Source: Candidatus Eiseniibacteriota bacterium (GTDB lineage Bacteria > Eisenbacteria > RBG-16-71-46 > JAFGJU01). From it: 6,340 bases of DNA. The DNA is taken from positions 1-6,340 of the forward strand of contig JAFGJU010000004.1 of assembly GCA_016928935.1 (NCBI GenBank), read 5' to 3'. The notes under the pieces were generated by a model that was not told where the DNA came from, did no database searches, and saw nothing but the letters and a program-made list of their open reading frames with translations. Of the stretch, positions 1-6,191 are shown piece by piece. A program made the translations under genes and the position numbers. The first letter of the stretch is position 1, and every line of letters starts with the position of its first letter.

Positions 1-2322
1 CCGGTTGTCCAGCAGCGTTCTAACGACCCTTCCCGACACGTCGTAGATCTTCAGCGAGACCGTCGAGTTGACCGGCACGGTGTAACGCAGGTTCACGTGT
101 GGGTTGAACGGATTCGGCGACGCCTCCAGCGTGGGCGCGAAGGCCGGCGCGCCGGCGACGTCGTCCACTCCGACGAGTATGTTCCCGGTGCCACCGCCCT
201 CGTGATACCTGTTGGCGAACTCCTGCAGGTAGACGTTGGCGATGCCGGTGCCGTGCATTATGACTGTGTTCTCGTCGTTGACCGTGTTGGCCGAGTAGGA
301 CCAGTTGTGCGAGCCGGTAACAACGGTCGGGTCCAGCAGAGGCCAACTGGAGTCCAGTATCATGTACTTGTGATGCAGGAGCACGCCGCTCGGCAGGCCG
401 TCCTGCACCACGTCGGCGGGCGGATCCCAATAGTTGTAGGCGGTCGGGTCGCCGCTCATGGCGTACCACTCGCTGCCGCTCGTGATGGGGCCGATGGAAC
501 CGCTGTCGAACACGCCCCTCACCTGGAATCCCGGGACGCCGTGGTACTTAGCCTTCATGGCGGCCGACAGCTCGTTGCTGGTGAAGCTAAGGATGCAGAA
601 GAAGACGGTGGAATCGGCGTTGTTCACCTCGTTGATGATGTGCGACTCCGTCGCGTCGGACGGGCTCATGTACTGCTGCAGCTTGTAGCCCTGGATTGTA
701 AACTTGTGCGGCGTGTTGTTGTACTTCCTGTTTCCCATGCGGGCGTTGCCCGCGTCCGGAGTGACGGTCTCCGAGCCCCACATCTCGTTGAACTCGATGA
801 GGTACGCAGACGCCAGGCCGTAGTCCTGGACCATGACGGCGTTGTTGGCGTCGTCGTTCCCCGACACGGAGCAGTTCCAGGAGCCGGTCCAGACCCAGTC
901 GTCTTCCTTGGACGTCGCGTCCGGGCAATCGAACACCGCAAACTTGTTGTGGTTCACTCCCCAATTTTGGGCGGCGCCGTGATTGCCGCCGAACACGCTG
1001 GTGATGACCGGGATTCCGGCGCTGATGAGGCGGGTGACTTCGTAGCTGGAGGAGTTGTCGTCCTCTATGATGAAGCGAACCTGGACGCCCCTGCTGTGCG
1101 CGTTTATGAGGGCGTCGGTCACTTGCGACAGGCTGAAGCTGTAGAAGCACGCGTCGATGGAGTAGTCGGCCGCGTTGATGCGCTCGACGAGCTTAGTCGA
1201 GAAGCTGATGTTACCCAGGGCGGGATACCCCTTGCTGTACGACAGGTCCACTGATCTGTTGAAGAAAAGGTGTATCTCGCTGGCAAGGTCCGAGACCGTC
1301 ACGAACACGCGGTCGTTGCTGAACCGCCTGCCGGTGCCGTCATCCGAGGATACTCTGTAGTGATACACGGTATTGGGGGTAAGACCCGAGAGCGGAATGG
1401 CGTGCTCTGTCACGTAGGCGGAGTCCCCCATCATGAGCCCGTACGCGGTGGTCAGCCCGTACTCGACGAGCGATGAGGAGGCCGTGTTGGTCGTCCAACG
1501 GATGGTCGTGCCCGCCGTAGTCGGGTCGTCCTCCTCGGGGCCGGCGGTTATGACAGGGCCGTAACCCTGTTGAATGATGTCCGTGGCGAACCGCGGGCAT
1601 ATTTCGTAACCGGTCGTGTAGGGCGAGGACGTGTCGTACTGTTTCAGGACGCCGATGACGTCGAAATATCCGACCGGCTCGGGCGTGCCGTTGGCTCCGC
1701 AGTCCTTGTCTATGTAAAGCAGCACCGTGGCGGTGCCGTCGCTGATCTGTATGGACACGTTGGAACCGGACGGAGTGACCGGCCAGGTGCCGCCGACTAT
1801 CTGCGCGCTGTTGATGCGTATCAGGCGGCTCTCGTTGGGCTCGCTGTAGTCGCCGTAGAATGACGAGTTGAGCTCGGCGCAGGTCATGACCAGCGGCTCA
1901 GGCACTGGGTTACCAGTTGAGTTGGTCACCAGGGTGATGTCCGTCAGGGCCGTGCCGATCTCGGTCAACCCGTTGAACTGGGCCACCTTGGCCGTCACAG
2001 TGACCTCGTCGCCCAGCTTGAAGTGGAGGCCTCCGTTCAGGCCGCCACTCACGTAGATGTCCAGTCCGCCGGTCTCGTCCTGTATGTAGCAGTCCGTGCT
2101 GTAGGTGTTGAACACGCTATCGGGCACGGTCACGATGCCGGTGACGGTGACGACGGTTCCTATAGTGTACGGCGAAGCGGGAACGCCCGCGCTCGTGTTG
2201 TTATGAAGGTCGATGATGTTGACGGCGTGGGCGCTACCGGCCGCTCCGGCACAGACCAGGACGGCCAACGCCACGGTCAGCAAGTTGCCCCTTCTACCCC
2301 GAACCACAGACGGCAATCGCAT
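1..2322 (-). CDS. Secreted phospholipase D-like protein with OB-fold, FN3 and sorting-tail domains (3' end cut by window)
   Basis: The reading frame is uninterrupted for 774 codons and leaves the window without a stop, so perhaps 40-50 C-terminal residues are missing. The ATG at 2322 follows AAGGAG with a 6-base spacer. A signal peptide (basic RGRRG, hydrophobic residues 14-24, SAHA cleavage near Ala33) predicts export. Residues about 34-140 and 145-250 look like two OB-fold-type beta domains, and 252-340 like a fibronectin-III / purple acid phosphatase N-terminal-like domain ending in 'LSGLTPNTVYHYRV'. Two HKD motifs follow: H458-x-K460-x4-D465, then GSWN; and H650-x-K652-x4-D657, then GSHN. 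Two HxKx4D motifs are the catalytic signature of the phospholipase D / Nuc superfamily, whose paired histidines cleave phosphodiesters. From residue 717 comes a FlgD-Ig / type-A sorting-like tail with NPFNP at 737-741. Substrate is unknown: an extracellular nuclease or phospholipase are both possible. The superfamily call is firm; the beta-domain calls are by eye. Confidence 0.9.
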   Translation of the reverse strand, partial: MRLPSVVRGRRGNLLTVALAVLVCAGAAGSAHAVNIIDLHNNTSAGVPASPYTIGTVVTVTGIVTVPDSVFNTYSTDCYIQDETGGLDIYVSGGLNGGLHFKLGDEVTVTAKVAQFNGLTEIGTALTDITLVTNSTGNPVPEPLVMTCAELNSSFYGDYSEPNESRLIRINSAQIVGGTWPVTPSGSNVSIQISDGTATVLLYIDKDCGANGTPEPVGYFDVIGVLKQYDTSSPYTTGYEICPRFATDIIQQGYGPVITAGPEEDDPTTAGTTIRWTTNTASSSLVEYGLTTAYGLMMGDSAYVTEHAIPLSGLTPNTVYHYRVSSDDGTGRRFSNDRVFVTVSDLASEIHLFFNRSVDLSYSKGYPALGNISFSTKLVERINAADYSIDACFYSFSLSQVTDALINAHSRGVQVRFIIEDDNSSSYEVTRLISAGIPVITSVFGGNHGAAQNWGVNHNKFAVFDCPDATSKEDDWVWTGSWNCSVSGNDDANNAVMVQDYGLASAYLIEFNEMWGSETVTPDAGNARMGNRKYNNTPHKFTIQGYKLQQYMSPSDATESHIINEVNNADSTVFFCILSFTSNELSAAMKAKYHGVPGFQVRGVFDSGSIGPITSGSEWYAMSGDPTAYNYWDPPADVVQDGLPSGVLLHHKYMILDSSWPLLDPTVVTGSHNWSYSANTVNDENTVIMHGTGIANVYLQEFANRYHEGGGTGNILVGVDDVAGAPAFAPTLEASPNPFNPHVNLRYTVPVNSTVSLKIYDVSGRVVRTLLDNR

Positions 2323-2380
2323 GATGTACTCCTTCCCCGCGAAGTGCCACAACTCCACTGCGGACATGATGTTGTCGAGG

Positions 2381-2406
2381 GAGTCTCCTAGAGTCCGGTA
2401 GGAGTC
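2381..2406. repeat. Three GAGTC direct repeats at helical spacing
   Basis: GAGTC occurs at 2381-2385, 2391-2395 and 2402-2406, with starts 10 and 11 bases apart, which is close to one DNA turn. The cluster lies just downstream of the predicted start of the leftward gene, within its leader. The same stretch holds CTCCTA (2385-2390) and TAGGAG (2399-2404), able to form a 6-bp hairpin with an 8-base loop. It could bind a regulator or form RNA structure, but the repeats are short enough to be chance. Confidence 0.35.
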
Positions 2407-2431
2407 GGTCCCTCTGCCTCGGCCGACGCCA

Positions 2432-2440
2432 ATTATACCA
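2432..2440 (-). promoter_or_regulatory. Extended -10 promoter for the phospholipase D-like gene
   Basis: On the minus strand this reads TGGTATAAT: a perfect -10 hexamer TATAAT (2437 down to 2432) preceded by the TGn extension. There is no good -35 hexamer 16-19 bases upstream, which fits extended -10 promoters that do not need one. The predicted start near 2425 gives a leader of about 100 bases before the ATG at 2322. It is preceded by a T-run (TTTTTG). This is a motif-based prediction. Confidence 0.6.
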
Positions 2441-2491
2441 CAAAAAGGCCCATACCCGGTAGCCGAACTTTGAGTTACAAGTCACTGGCCC

Positions 2492-2536
2492 GCCGCTCGA
2501 GCAGGAGCGAGTCGTCAGCTTTTGTGCTTGAGCGGC
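2492..2536. promoter_or_regulatory. 12-bp inverted repeat overlapping the sdh -35 box (candidate operator)
   Basis: The left arm GCCGCTCGAGCA (2492-2503) pairs with the right arm TGCTTGAGCGGC (2525-2536): 11 Watson-Crick pairs plus one G-T, across a 21-base centre. The arms start 33 bases apart, about three helical turns. Each arm carries a palindromic or near-palindromic core (GCTCGAGC at 2495-2502; GCTTGAGC at 2526-2533), so it can also be read as two copies of one site. The right arm contains the whole predicted -35 hexamer TTGAGC, a layout typical of repressor operators. The regulator is unknown. Confidence 0.45.
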
Positions 2537-2556
2537 CGGGGCTGTTGGCGTAAGAT
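2528..2556 (+). promoter_or_regulatory. Sigma70-like promoter for the sdh operon
   Basis: TTGAGC (2528-2533) and TAAGAT (2551-2556) are separated by exactly 17 bases; each hexamer matches four of six consensus positions. The predicted start near 2563 leaves a leader of about 137 bases before the sdhA ATG. It is the best-spaced pair I found in the gap; an alternative pair, TTGCGC/TATTCT at 2582-2607, has only a 14-base spacer. Prediction only. Confidence 0.5.
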
Positions 2557-2651
2557 TTGTTCTTCAACTTAGGGTGGCGGATTGCGCTCTGCGGTGTCTT
2601 GTATTCTGCGGTTGTTCAAGTTGCGCCCCGCCGGGCCGTGCTCGCGGCGCG

Positions 2652-2671
2652 CCCCGGGTCGGGGGGTTGGG
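2652..2671 (+). other. GC hairpin and G-run in the sdhA leader
   Basis: CCCCG (2652-2656) and CGGGG (2660-2664) can form a 5-bp stem with a 3-base loop. The same stretch has G-tracts at 2656-2658, 2661-2666 and 2669-2671, so it could instead form a two-layer G-quadruplex. It ends 17 bases before the GGAGG ribosome-binding site. No U-tract follows, so it is not an intrinsic terminator. In a GC-rich genome this may be incidental. Confidence 0.25.
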
Positions 2672-2699
2672 TTCCTGATCAGTCCCACGGAGGCGCCAG

Positions 2700-4418
2700 A
2701 TGGCGGAAGTCATCACTCATGATCTCATCATTCTGGGTTCAGGGCTGGCCGGGCTCAGGGCCGCAGTTGAGGCGTCCCGAGTCAGCAGCGGGCGGCTCAA
2801 CATAGGCCTTGTCTCCAAGGTCCAGCTCATGCGTTCTCACTCCGTTTGCGCGGAAGGCGGCACCGCCGCCATGATGCGGCCGGAGGAGGGCGACAGCTTC
2901 GAGCTGCACGCCTGGGACACCATCAAGGGGAGCGATTTCCTGGCCGACCAGGACGTGGTAGACCGATTCGTCCACGAGATGCCGTCCGAGATACTCCAGC
3001 TCGACCACTGGGGCATCCCTTGGACCAGGCGTGAAGACGGGAGGATCGCGCAGCGGCCTTTCGGGGGCCACAGCTTCCCGCGAGCGGTTCTCGCCTCGGA
3101 CAAGACGGGTTTCTTCGAGATGCAGACGCTCTACGACGCGCTGCTCAGATACTCCAACTTCACCCGCTACGACGAGTTCTTCGTAACGTCCATCATTGTC
3201 GAGGGCGGCGAGTTCAGGTGCATCACGGGCTTCGACATAGCAACCGGCAAGTACTACGCCCTGAGAGGCAAGGCGCTCAACGTCGCCAGCGGCGGAGCCG
3301 GGACGCTTTACGGCTTCACGACCTACTCGCAAACGGTCACGGGAGACGGCCTGGCCTTGGCGTACAGGGCCGGGCTTCCTCTGGAAGACATGGAGTTCCT
3401 GCAGTTTCACCCTACGGGCCTGGTGCCTTCCGGAATACTCATAACGGAAGCGTGTAGGGGAGAGGGCGGCTATCTGGTCAACAGCAAGGGCGAGCGCTTC
3501 ATGGACAAGTACGCGCCCGCCAAGATGGAGCTCGCTCCCAGAGACGTGATTTCGCGCTCGATGATGACCGAGATCGAGGCCGGGCGGGGGTTCAAGGGGC
3601 CGGGAGGCCTGGATTTCCTGCACCTCGACCTGACGCACCTCGGGGCGGACAAAATAAACGAACGTCTCCCGCTCATCAGGGAAGTGTGCATGGATTTCAA
3701 CAGCCTCGACCCAATCTCGGTGCCCATACCGGTGAGGCCCGTGGCGCACTACTCCATGGGTGGAATCGCGACCAACATAGACGGAGCCACAAGGGTGAAG
3801 GGCATCTGGGCCAGCGGTGAGGCGGGTTGCGAAAGCCTGCATGGCGCGAACCGACTCGGCTCCAATTCCACTGCCGAATGTCTGGTGTGGGGCAAGATCA
3901 CCGGCAAAGAGTGCGCCGAACACGCCATGAAGACGTCCGGGATGCCCGACATCCCGCAGCAGAGGGTAGAGGCCGAGAGAAAGAGAGTCTTTGAGGACGT
4001 GCTCAAGCGCGACGGGCGCGAGAACCCTTACCAGCTGAAGAAGGAGCTCAGGGAAACGATGGGCAAGCTGGTGGGAGTGTTCCGGACGGGCGACGAGCTC
4101 AAGATCGCCCAGTCGAAGGTGAAGGAGCTGAAGGACCGGTTCGAGCGGGTCCACGTCAAGGACAGGAGCCCGAACTACAACACCAACCTCGTGCACGTGC
4201 TCGAGCTGGAGAACCTGCTCGACCTGGCGGAGGTGCTGGTGACCGGAGCCCTCACTCGGCAGGAATCGCGCGGCGGGCACGCGAGAAGAGACTTCGCCGC
4301 GAGGGACGACGAGAAATGGCTTAAGCACACGTTGGCTTACTGGACTCCCGAGGGACCTCGCCTGGAATACGGCAAGGTGAACATCTCCATGTGGAAGCCA
4401 GTCGAGAGGAAATACTGA
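2700..4418 (+). CDS. sdhA: Succinate dehydrogenase / fumarate reductase flavoprotein subunit
   Basis: This is the catalytic FAD subunit interconverting succinate and fumarate on the cytoplasmic face of the membrane complex. The 572 residues match the usual family length. The dinucleotide-binding motif is GSGLAGLRAA (13-22); His47 in RSHSVCAEGG is the expected covalent FAD attachment site. Expected active-site residues are present: His237 in HPTGL, Thr249, Arg281 in PRDV, His350 in HYSMGG and Arg385 in GANRLGSNS. RGEGG is at 253-257 and a C-terminal helical domain completes the fold. The start is set by GGAGG (2689-2693), 6 bases upstream. It is the first gene of an A-C-D-B operon, 17 bases before sdhC. 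Glu52 of AEGG and several other stretches (QDVVD, WGIPW, PIPVRP, RLGSNS) resemble E. coli FrdA as I recall it, so fumarate reductase (frdA) is a real alternative name. Family identity is very secure. Confidence 0.97.
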   Translation: MAEVITHDLIILGSGLAGLRAAVEASRVSSGRLNIGLVSKVQLMRSHSVCAEGGTAAMMRPEEGDSFELHAWDTIKGSDFLADQDVVDRFVHEMPSEILQLDHWGIPWTRREDGRIAQRPFGGHSFPRAVLASDKTGFFEMQTLYDALLRYSNFTRYDEFFVTSIIVEGGEFRCITGFDIATGKYYALRGKALNVASGGAGTLYGFTTYSQTVTGDGLALAYRAGLPLEDMEFLQFHPTGLVPSGILITEACRGEGGYLVNSKGERFMDKYAPAKMELAPRDVISRSMMTEIEAGRGFKGPGGLDFLHLDLTHLGADKINERLPLIREVCMDFNSLDPISVPIPVRPVAHYSMGGIATNIDGATRVKGIWASGEAGCESLHGANRLGSNSTAECLVWGKITGKECAEHAMKTSGMPDIPQQRVEAERKRVFEDVLKRDGRENPYQLKKELRETMGKLVGVFRTGDELKIAQSKVKELKDRFERVHVKDRSPNYNTNLVHVLELENLLDLAEVLVTGALTRQESRGGHARRDFAARDDEKWLKHTLAYWTPEGPRLEYGKVNISMWKPVERKY

Positions 4419-4435
4419 GGCACTCGGAGGACGTC

Positions 4436-4882
4436 ATGCAGGGCAGCGAATTCAAAAAGAACCGGCTCGGCCTGATGGGCTGGCTTTCCGGCGGGCGATA
4501 CGGAGTGGAAAGATACGCCTACACTCTTCATCGCCTGACGGGGCTCGCCATCCTGGCATACTTCATTCTCCACATCTTCGTCACCTCCGCCCGGGTGCTG
4601 GGCGAGGAGGCGTGGAACACGGTCATGGGCTTCCTGAACTCTCCGGCATTCAAGGTGGGGGAGTTCCTCGTCTATCTGGCCTTCGCCTATCACGCCCTGA
4701 ACGGAATAAGGCTCGTGCTGACCGAGCTGGGCTTTTTCCTTGGGACTCCGTGCCAGCCGGTGTTTCCGTACTCCAACTCGGTCAAGAGGCAGAGGCCCGT
4801 GCTGGTGGTGGTCATGATCGTGGCCGCCGTCGTTGTTTTGCTTGGAGGCGTGGACTTCTTGCGCGCCTTCCCCGGCGAATAG
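4436..4882 (+). CDS. sdhC: Succinate dehydrogenase / fumarate reductase membrane subunit C (cytochrome b-type)
   Basis: This is a 148-residue membrane anchor that would bind quinone and heme and hold the SdhA-SdhB dimer to the membrane. Three hydrophobic segments are seen at about 28-50, 74-95 and 121-139. HRLTG (32-36) matches the family's HRxTG/HRxSG motif, whose arginine lines the quinone site in E. coli SdhC. YHALNGIRLVL (85-95) matches the segment with the heme-ligand histidine (His84 in E. coli, here His86); His46 in the first segment is a further candidate ligand. The ATG at 4436 is chosen because GGAGG (4426-4430) sits 5 bases upstream; an in-frame GTG at 4391 would overlap the end of sdhA and lacks support. 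It lies 17 bases after sdhA and 25 bases before sdhD. The product is confident; heme content is inferred. Confidence 0.9.
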   Translation: MQGSEFKKNRLGLMGWLSGGRYGVERYAYTLHRLTGLAILAYFILHIFVTSARVLGEEAWNTVMGFLNSPAFKVGEFLVYLAFAYHALNGIRLVLTELGFFLGTPCQPVFPYSNSVKRQRPVLVVVMIVAAVVVLLGGVDFLRAFPGE

Positions 4883-4907
4883 CCCGTCATTACAGGAGAG
4901 GGAACAA

Positions 4908-5279
4908 ATGAGAACGCGCGAATCGACGCTTTGGACTTGGCACCTCGTTGCGGGCGCAGTGATCCTGGTGCTTCTGGGCATCCACATGTTCATCATGCAC
5001 CTGGCAGACTTCTTCGGAACTGTGCAGGGTGACGTGCTGGAGTTCTCCTCCGTGATGGAAAGGAGCTTGGACGCTACGTTCGCGGTGATGTACGTTGTGC
5101 TTCTTGCGGCCGCACTCTACCACGGGCTCTACGGCCTCAGAAACATCATCTTCGAGCTCAGCATATCGGAGCGTGCCGAGCGCGTCATATCCGTCCTGCT
5201 GGTGCTGGCAGGAGTGGCGCTGTTTCTTGTCGGCGCGTACGGGACGCTCGCGGTCCACAGCGCGCAAGCCGGCGTGTAA
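4908..5279 (+). CDS. sdhD: Succinate dehydrogenase / fumarate reductase membrane subunit D
   Basis: This is the second membrane anchor, 123 residues, with three hydrophobic segments near 10-32, 54-76 and 92-114. YHGLYGLRNIIFEL (71-84) is the SdhC/SdhD family signature with a candidate heme-ligand histidine, His72. His12 and His26 are 14 residues apart, exactly like His32 and His46 of SdhC, so the two subunits look paralogous. Together they supply enough paired histidines for a two-heme (type A) cytochrome b. The ATG at 4908 is preceded by GGAGAGG (4895-4901); an in-frame ATG at 4833 lies inside sdhC and would add a non-hydrophobic stretch read in a shadow frame, so it is rejected. The small size and divergent sequence make the SdhD label depend partly on context, but context is strong. 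Confidence 0.88.
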   Translation: MRTRESTLWTWHLVAGAVILVLLGIHMFIMHLADFFGTVQGDVLEFSSVMERSLDATFAVMYVVLLAAALYHGLYGLRNIIFELSISERAERVISVLLVLAGVALFLVGAYGTLAVHSAQAGV

Positions 5280-5327
5280 CTGAGCAAACACACGGAGTTT
5301 TGAACCGCCGGGTTTCAGGAGGAACTA

Positions 5328-6185
5328 ATGATAGAGCCAGTCTCGACGCAGGGTGAGAAAACGGACGAGATAGTCAAGAACGTGAAGTTCAAGGTGCTCC
5401 GTTTCGACCGCGACACCATACCGTCGCCGAGGGTCGACAGTTTCGACGTCCCGGTTAAGAAGGGGATGACCGTCCTGGACGCTCTCCAATACATCAAGGA
5501 GAATCTCGACAGCACTCTGTCGTGGAGGTTCTCGTGCCGCATGGGAGTCTGCGGGTCGTGCGGCATGTTCATCAACGGCTTCCCGCGGCTCGCCTGCAAC
5601 ACGCAGGTCCTGGAGCTTGAGGCCGACGTGGTGGACCTCAAACCGCTGCCGAATTTCGACACGATAAAGGACCTCGTGCCGGACCTTGCTGTCCTGTTCG
5701 AGAAGCATCGTTCGGTGAGGCCGTTCACGCTGAGGAAGGACATAGCGGAGCTCGACAATCCATCCGGTGAATTCTTTCAGACCACCGACGAACTGCAGAG
5801 ATACTTGCAGTTCGCATACTGCATCAAGTGCGGGTTGTGCATGGCCGCCTGTCCGACAGTGGCCACCGACAGGAGATACCTGGGCCCGCAGGCTCTGACT
5901 CAGGCTCACCGTTACAACATGGACTCCAGGGACGAAGGCCGGGACGAACGCAAGGACGAGGCGCTGGGCACCCACGGCGTCTTTCGCTGTCATTTCGCCG
6001 GCGCATGCTCCGAGGCCTGTCCCAAGGGAGTCGACCCCGCCTTCGCCATACAACTGATGAAGCGGGACGCGCTGAAGGCGAGTTTCGGCCTTCTGCGGAA
6101 GAAGAAAGCGGCGCCACTTGCGCCGAAGGTCACGTCCGGCAAGAGGATGGAAGGCGTGCCGGACGCGCCCAAGCGGACCGTCTAG
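5328..6185 (+). CDS. sdhB: Succinate dehydrogenase / fumarate reductase iron-sulfur subunit
   Basis: This subunit passes electrons between the FAD in SdhA and quinone in the membrane subunits through three clusters. The N-terminal ferredoxin domain has Cys70, Cys75, Cys78 and Cys90 (SCRMGVCGSCG ... LAC) for 2Fe-2S. The C-terminal domain has CIKCGLCMAACP (165-176) and CHFAGACSEACPKG (221-234): Cys165, 168, 171 and 231 suit the 4Fe-4S cluster, Cys175, 221 and 227 the 3Fe-4S cluster. Ala224 stands where a fourth ligand would be, so a 3Fe cluster is expected. CGLC and HRYNMDSRD resemble FrdB. At 285 residues it is longer than E. coli SdhB (about 240), with a short N-terminal extension and a basic, proline- and lysine-rich tail after about residue 255. 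The start is fixed by AGGAGG (5317-5322), 5 bases upstream. It is placed last in the operon, 48 bases after sdhD. Confidence 0.96.
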   Translation: MIEPVSTQGEKTDEIVKNVKFKVLRFDRDTIPSPRVDSFDVPVKKGMTVLDALQYIKENLDSTLSWRFSCRMGVCGSCGMFINGFPRLACNTQVLELEADVVDLKPLPNFDTIKDLVPDLAVLFEKHRSVRPFTLRKDIAELDNPSGEFFQTTDELQRYLQFAYCIKCGLCMAACPTVATDRRYLGPQALTQAHRYNMDSRDEGRDERKDEALGTHGVFRCHFAGACSEACPKGVDPAFAIQLMKRDALKASFGLLRKKKAAPLAPKVTSGKRMEGVPDAPKRTV

Positions 6186-6191
6186 CGGAAC

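Larger units (their letters stand above)
2323..2699. other. Divergent intergenic control region
   Basis: This 377-base gap separates two genes transcribed away from each other and must hold both promoters. No reading frame in it looks like a real protein. It contains an extended -10 element for the leftward gene, a -35/-10 pair for the rightward sdh operon, an inverted repeat between them, three GAGTC repeats in the leftward leader, and a GC hairpin followed by a G-run in the rightward leader. I see no tRNA, riboswitch or terminator. Confidence 0.75.

Noticed and set aside
97..1254. Long plus-strand open frame (385 codons) opposite the phospholipase D-like gene
   Set aside because: It is valine/arginine-rich, has no recognisable domain and lies antisense to a frame with a signal peptide, ordered domains and two catalytic motifs. 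Long antisense frames are common in GC-rich DNA.
2248..2262. Possible lipoprotein lipobox around Cys24 of the phospholipase D-like protein
   Set aside because: The residue before the cysteine is valine instead of Gly/Ala/Ser, and a good signal peptidase I site (SAHA) follows, so a normal signal peptide is preferred.
2320..2367. In-frame upstream ATG at 2367 for the phospholipase D-like protein
   Set aside because: It would add 15 residues ahead of the signal peptide and has only a distant AGGAG (about 17 bases away), whereas the ATG at 2322 has AAGGAG at 6 bases.
2652..2671. Intrinsic terminator or attenuator before sdhA
   Set aside because: The GC hairpin is only 5 bp and is followed by GGTTGGG, not a U-run.
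2557..2805. 82-codon plus-strand frame in the sdhA leader
   Set aside because: It overlaps the sdhA start in a different frame, has no ribosome-binding site and no recognisable sequence pattern.
2739..4328. 529-codon minus-strand open frame opposite sdhA
   Set aside because: It is the antisense shadow of a fully conserved flavoprotein and has no recognisable motif or ribosome-binding site.
4391..4435. GTG start at 4391 for sdhC
   Set aside because: It overlaps the end of sdhA and would add a polar leader; the ATG at 4436 has GGAGG 5 bases upstream and gives the normal family length.
4833..4907. ATG at 4833 as the start of sdhD
   Set aside because: The extra 25 codons lie mostly within sdhC in another frame; the ATG at 4908 has a clear GGAGAGG and begins just before the first membrane segment.
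5280..5327. Internal promoter or small gene between sdhD and sdhB
   Set aside because: The 48 bases hold only the sdhB ribosome-binding site; no -35/-10 pair or plausible start codon with a frame of useful length is seen.
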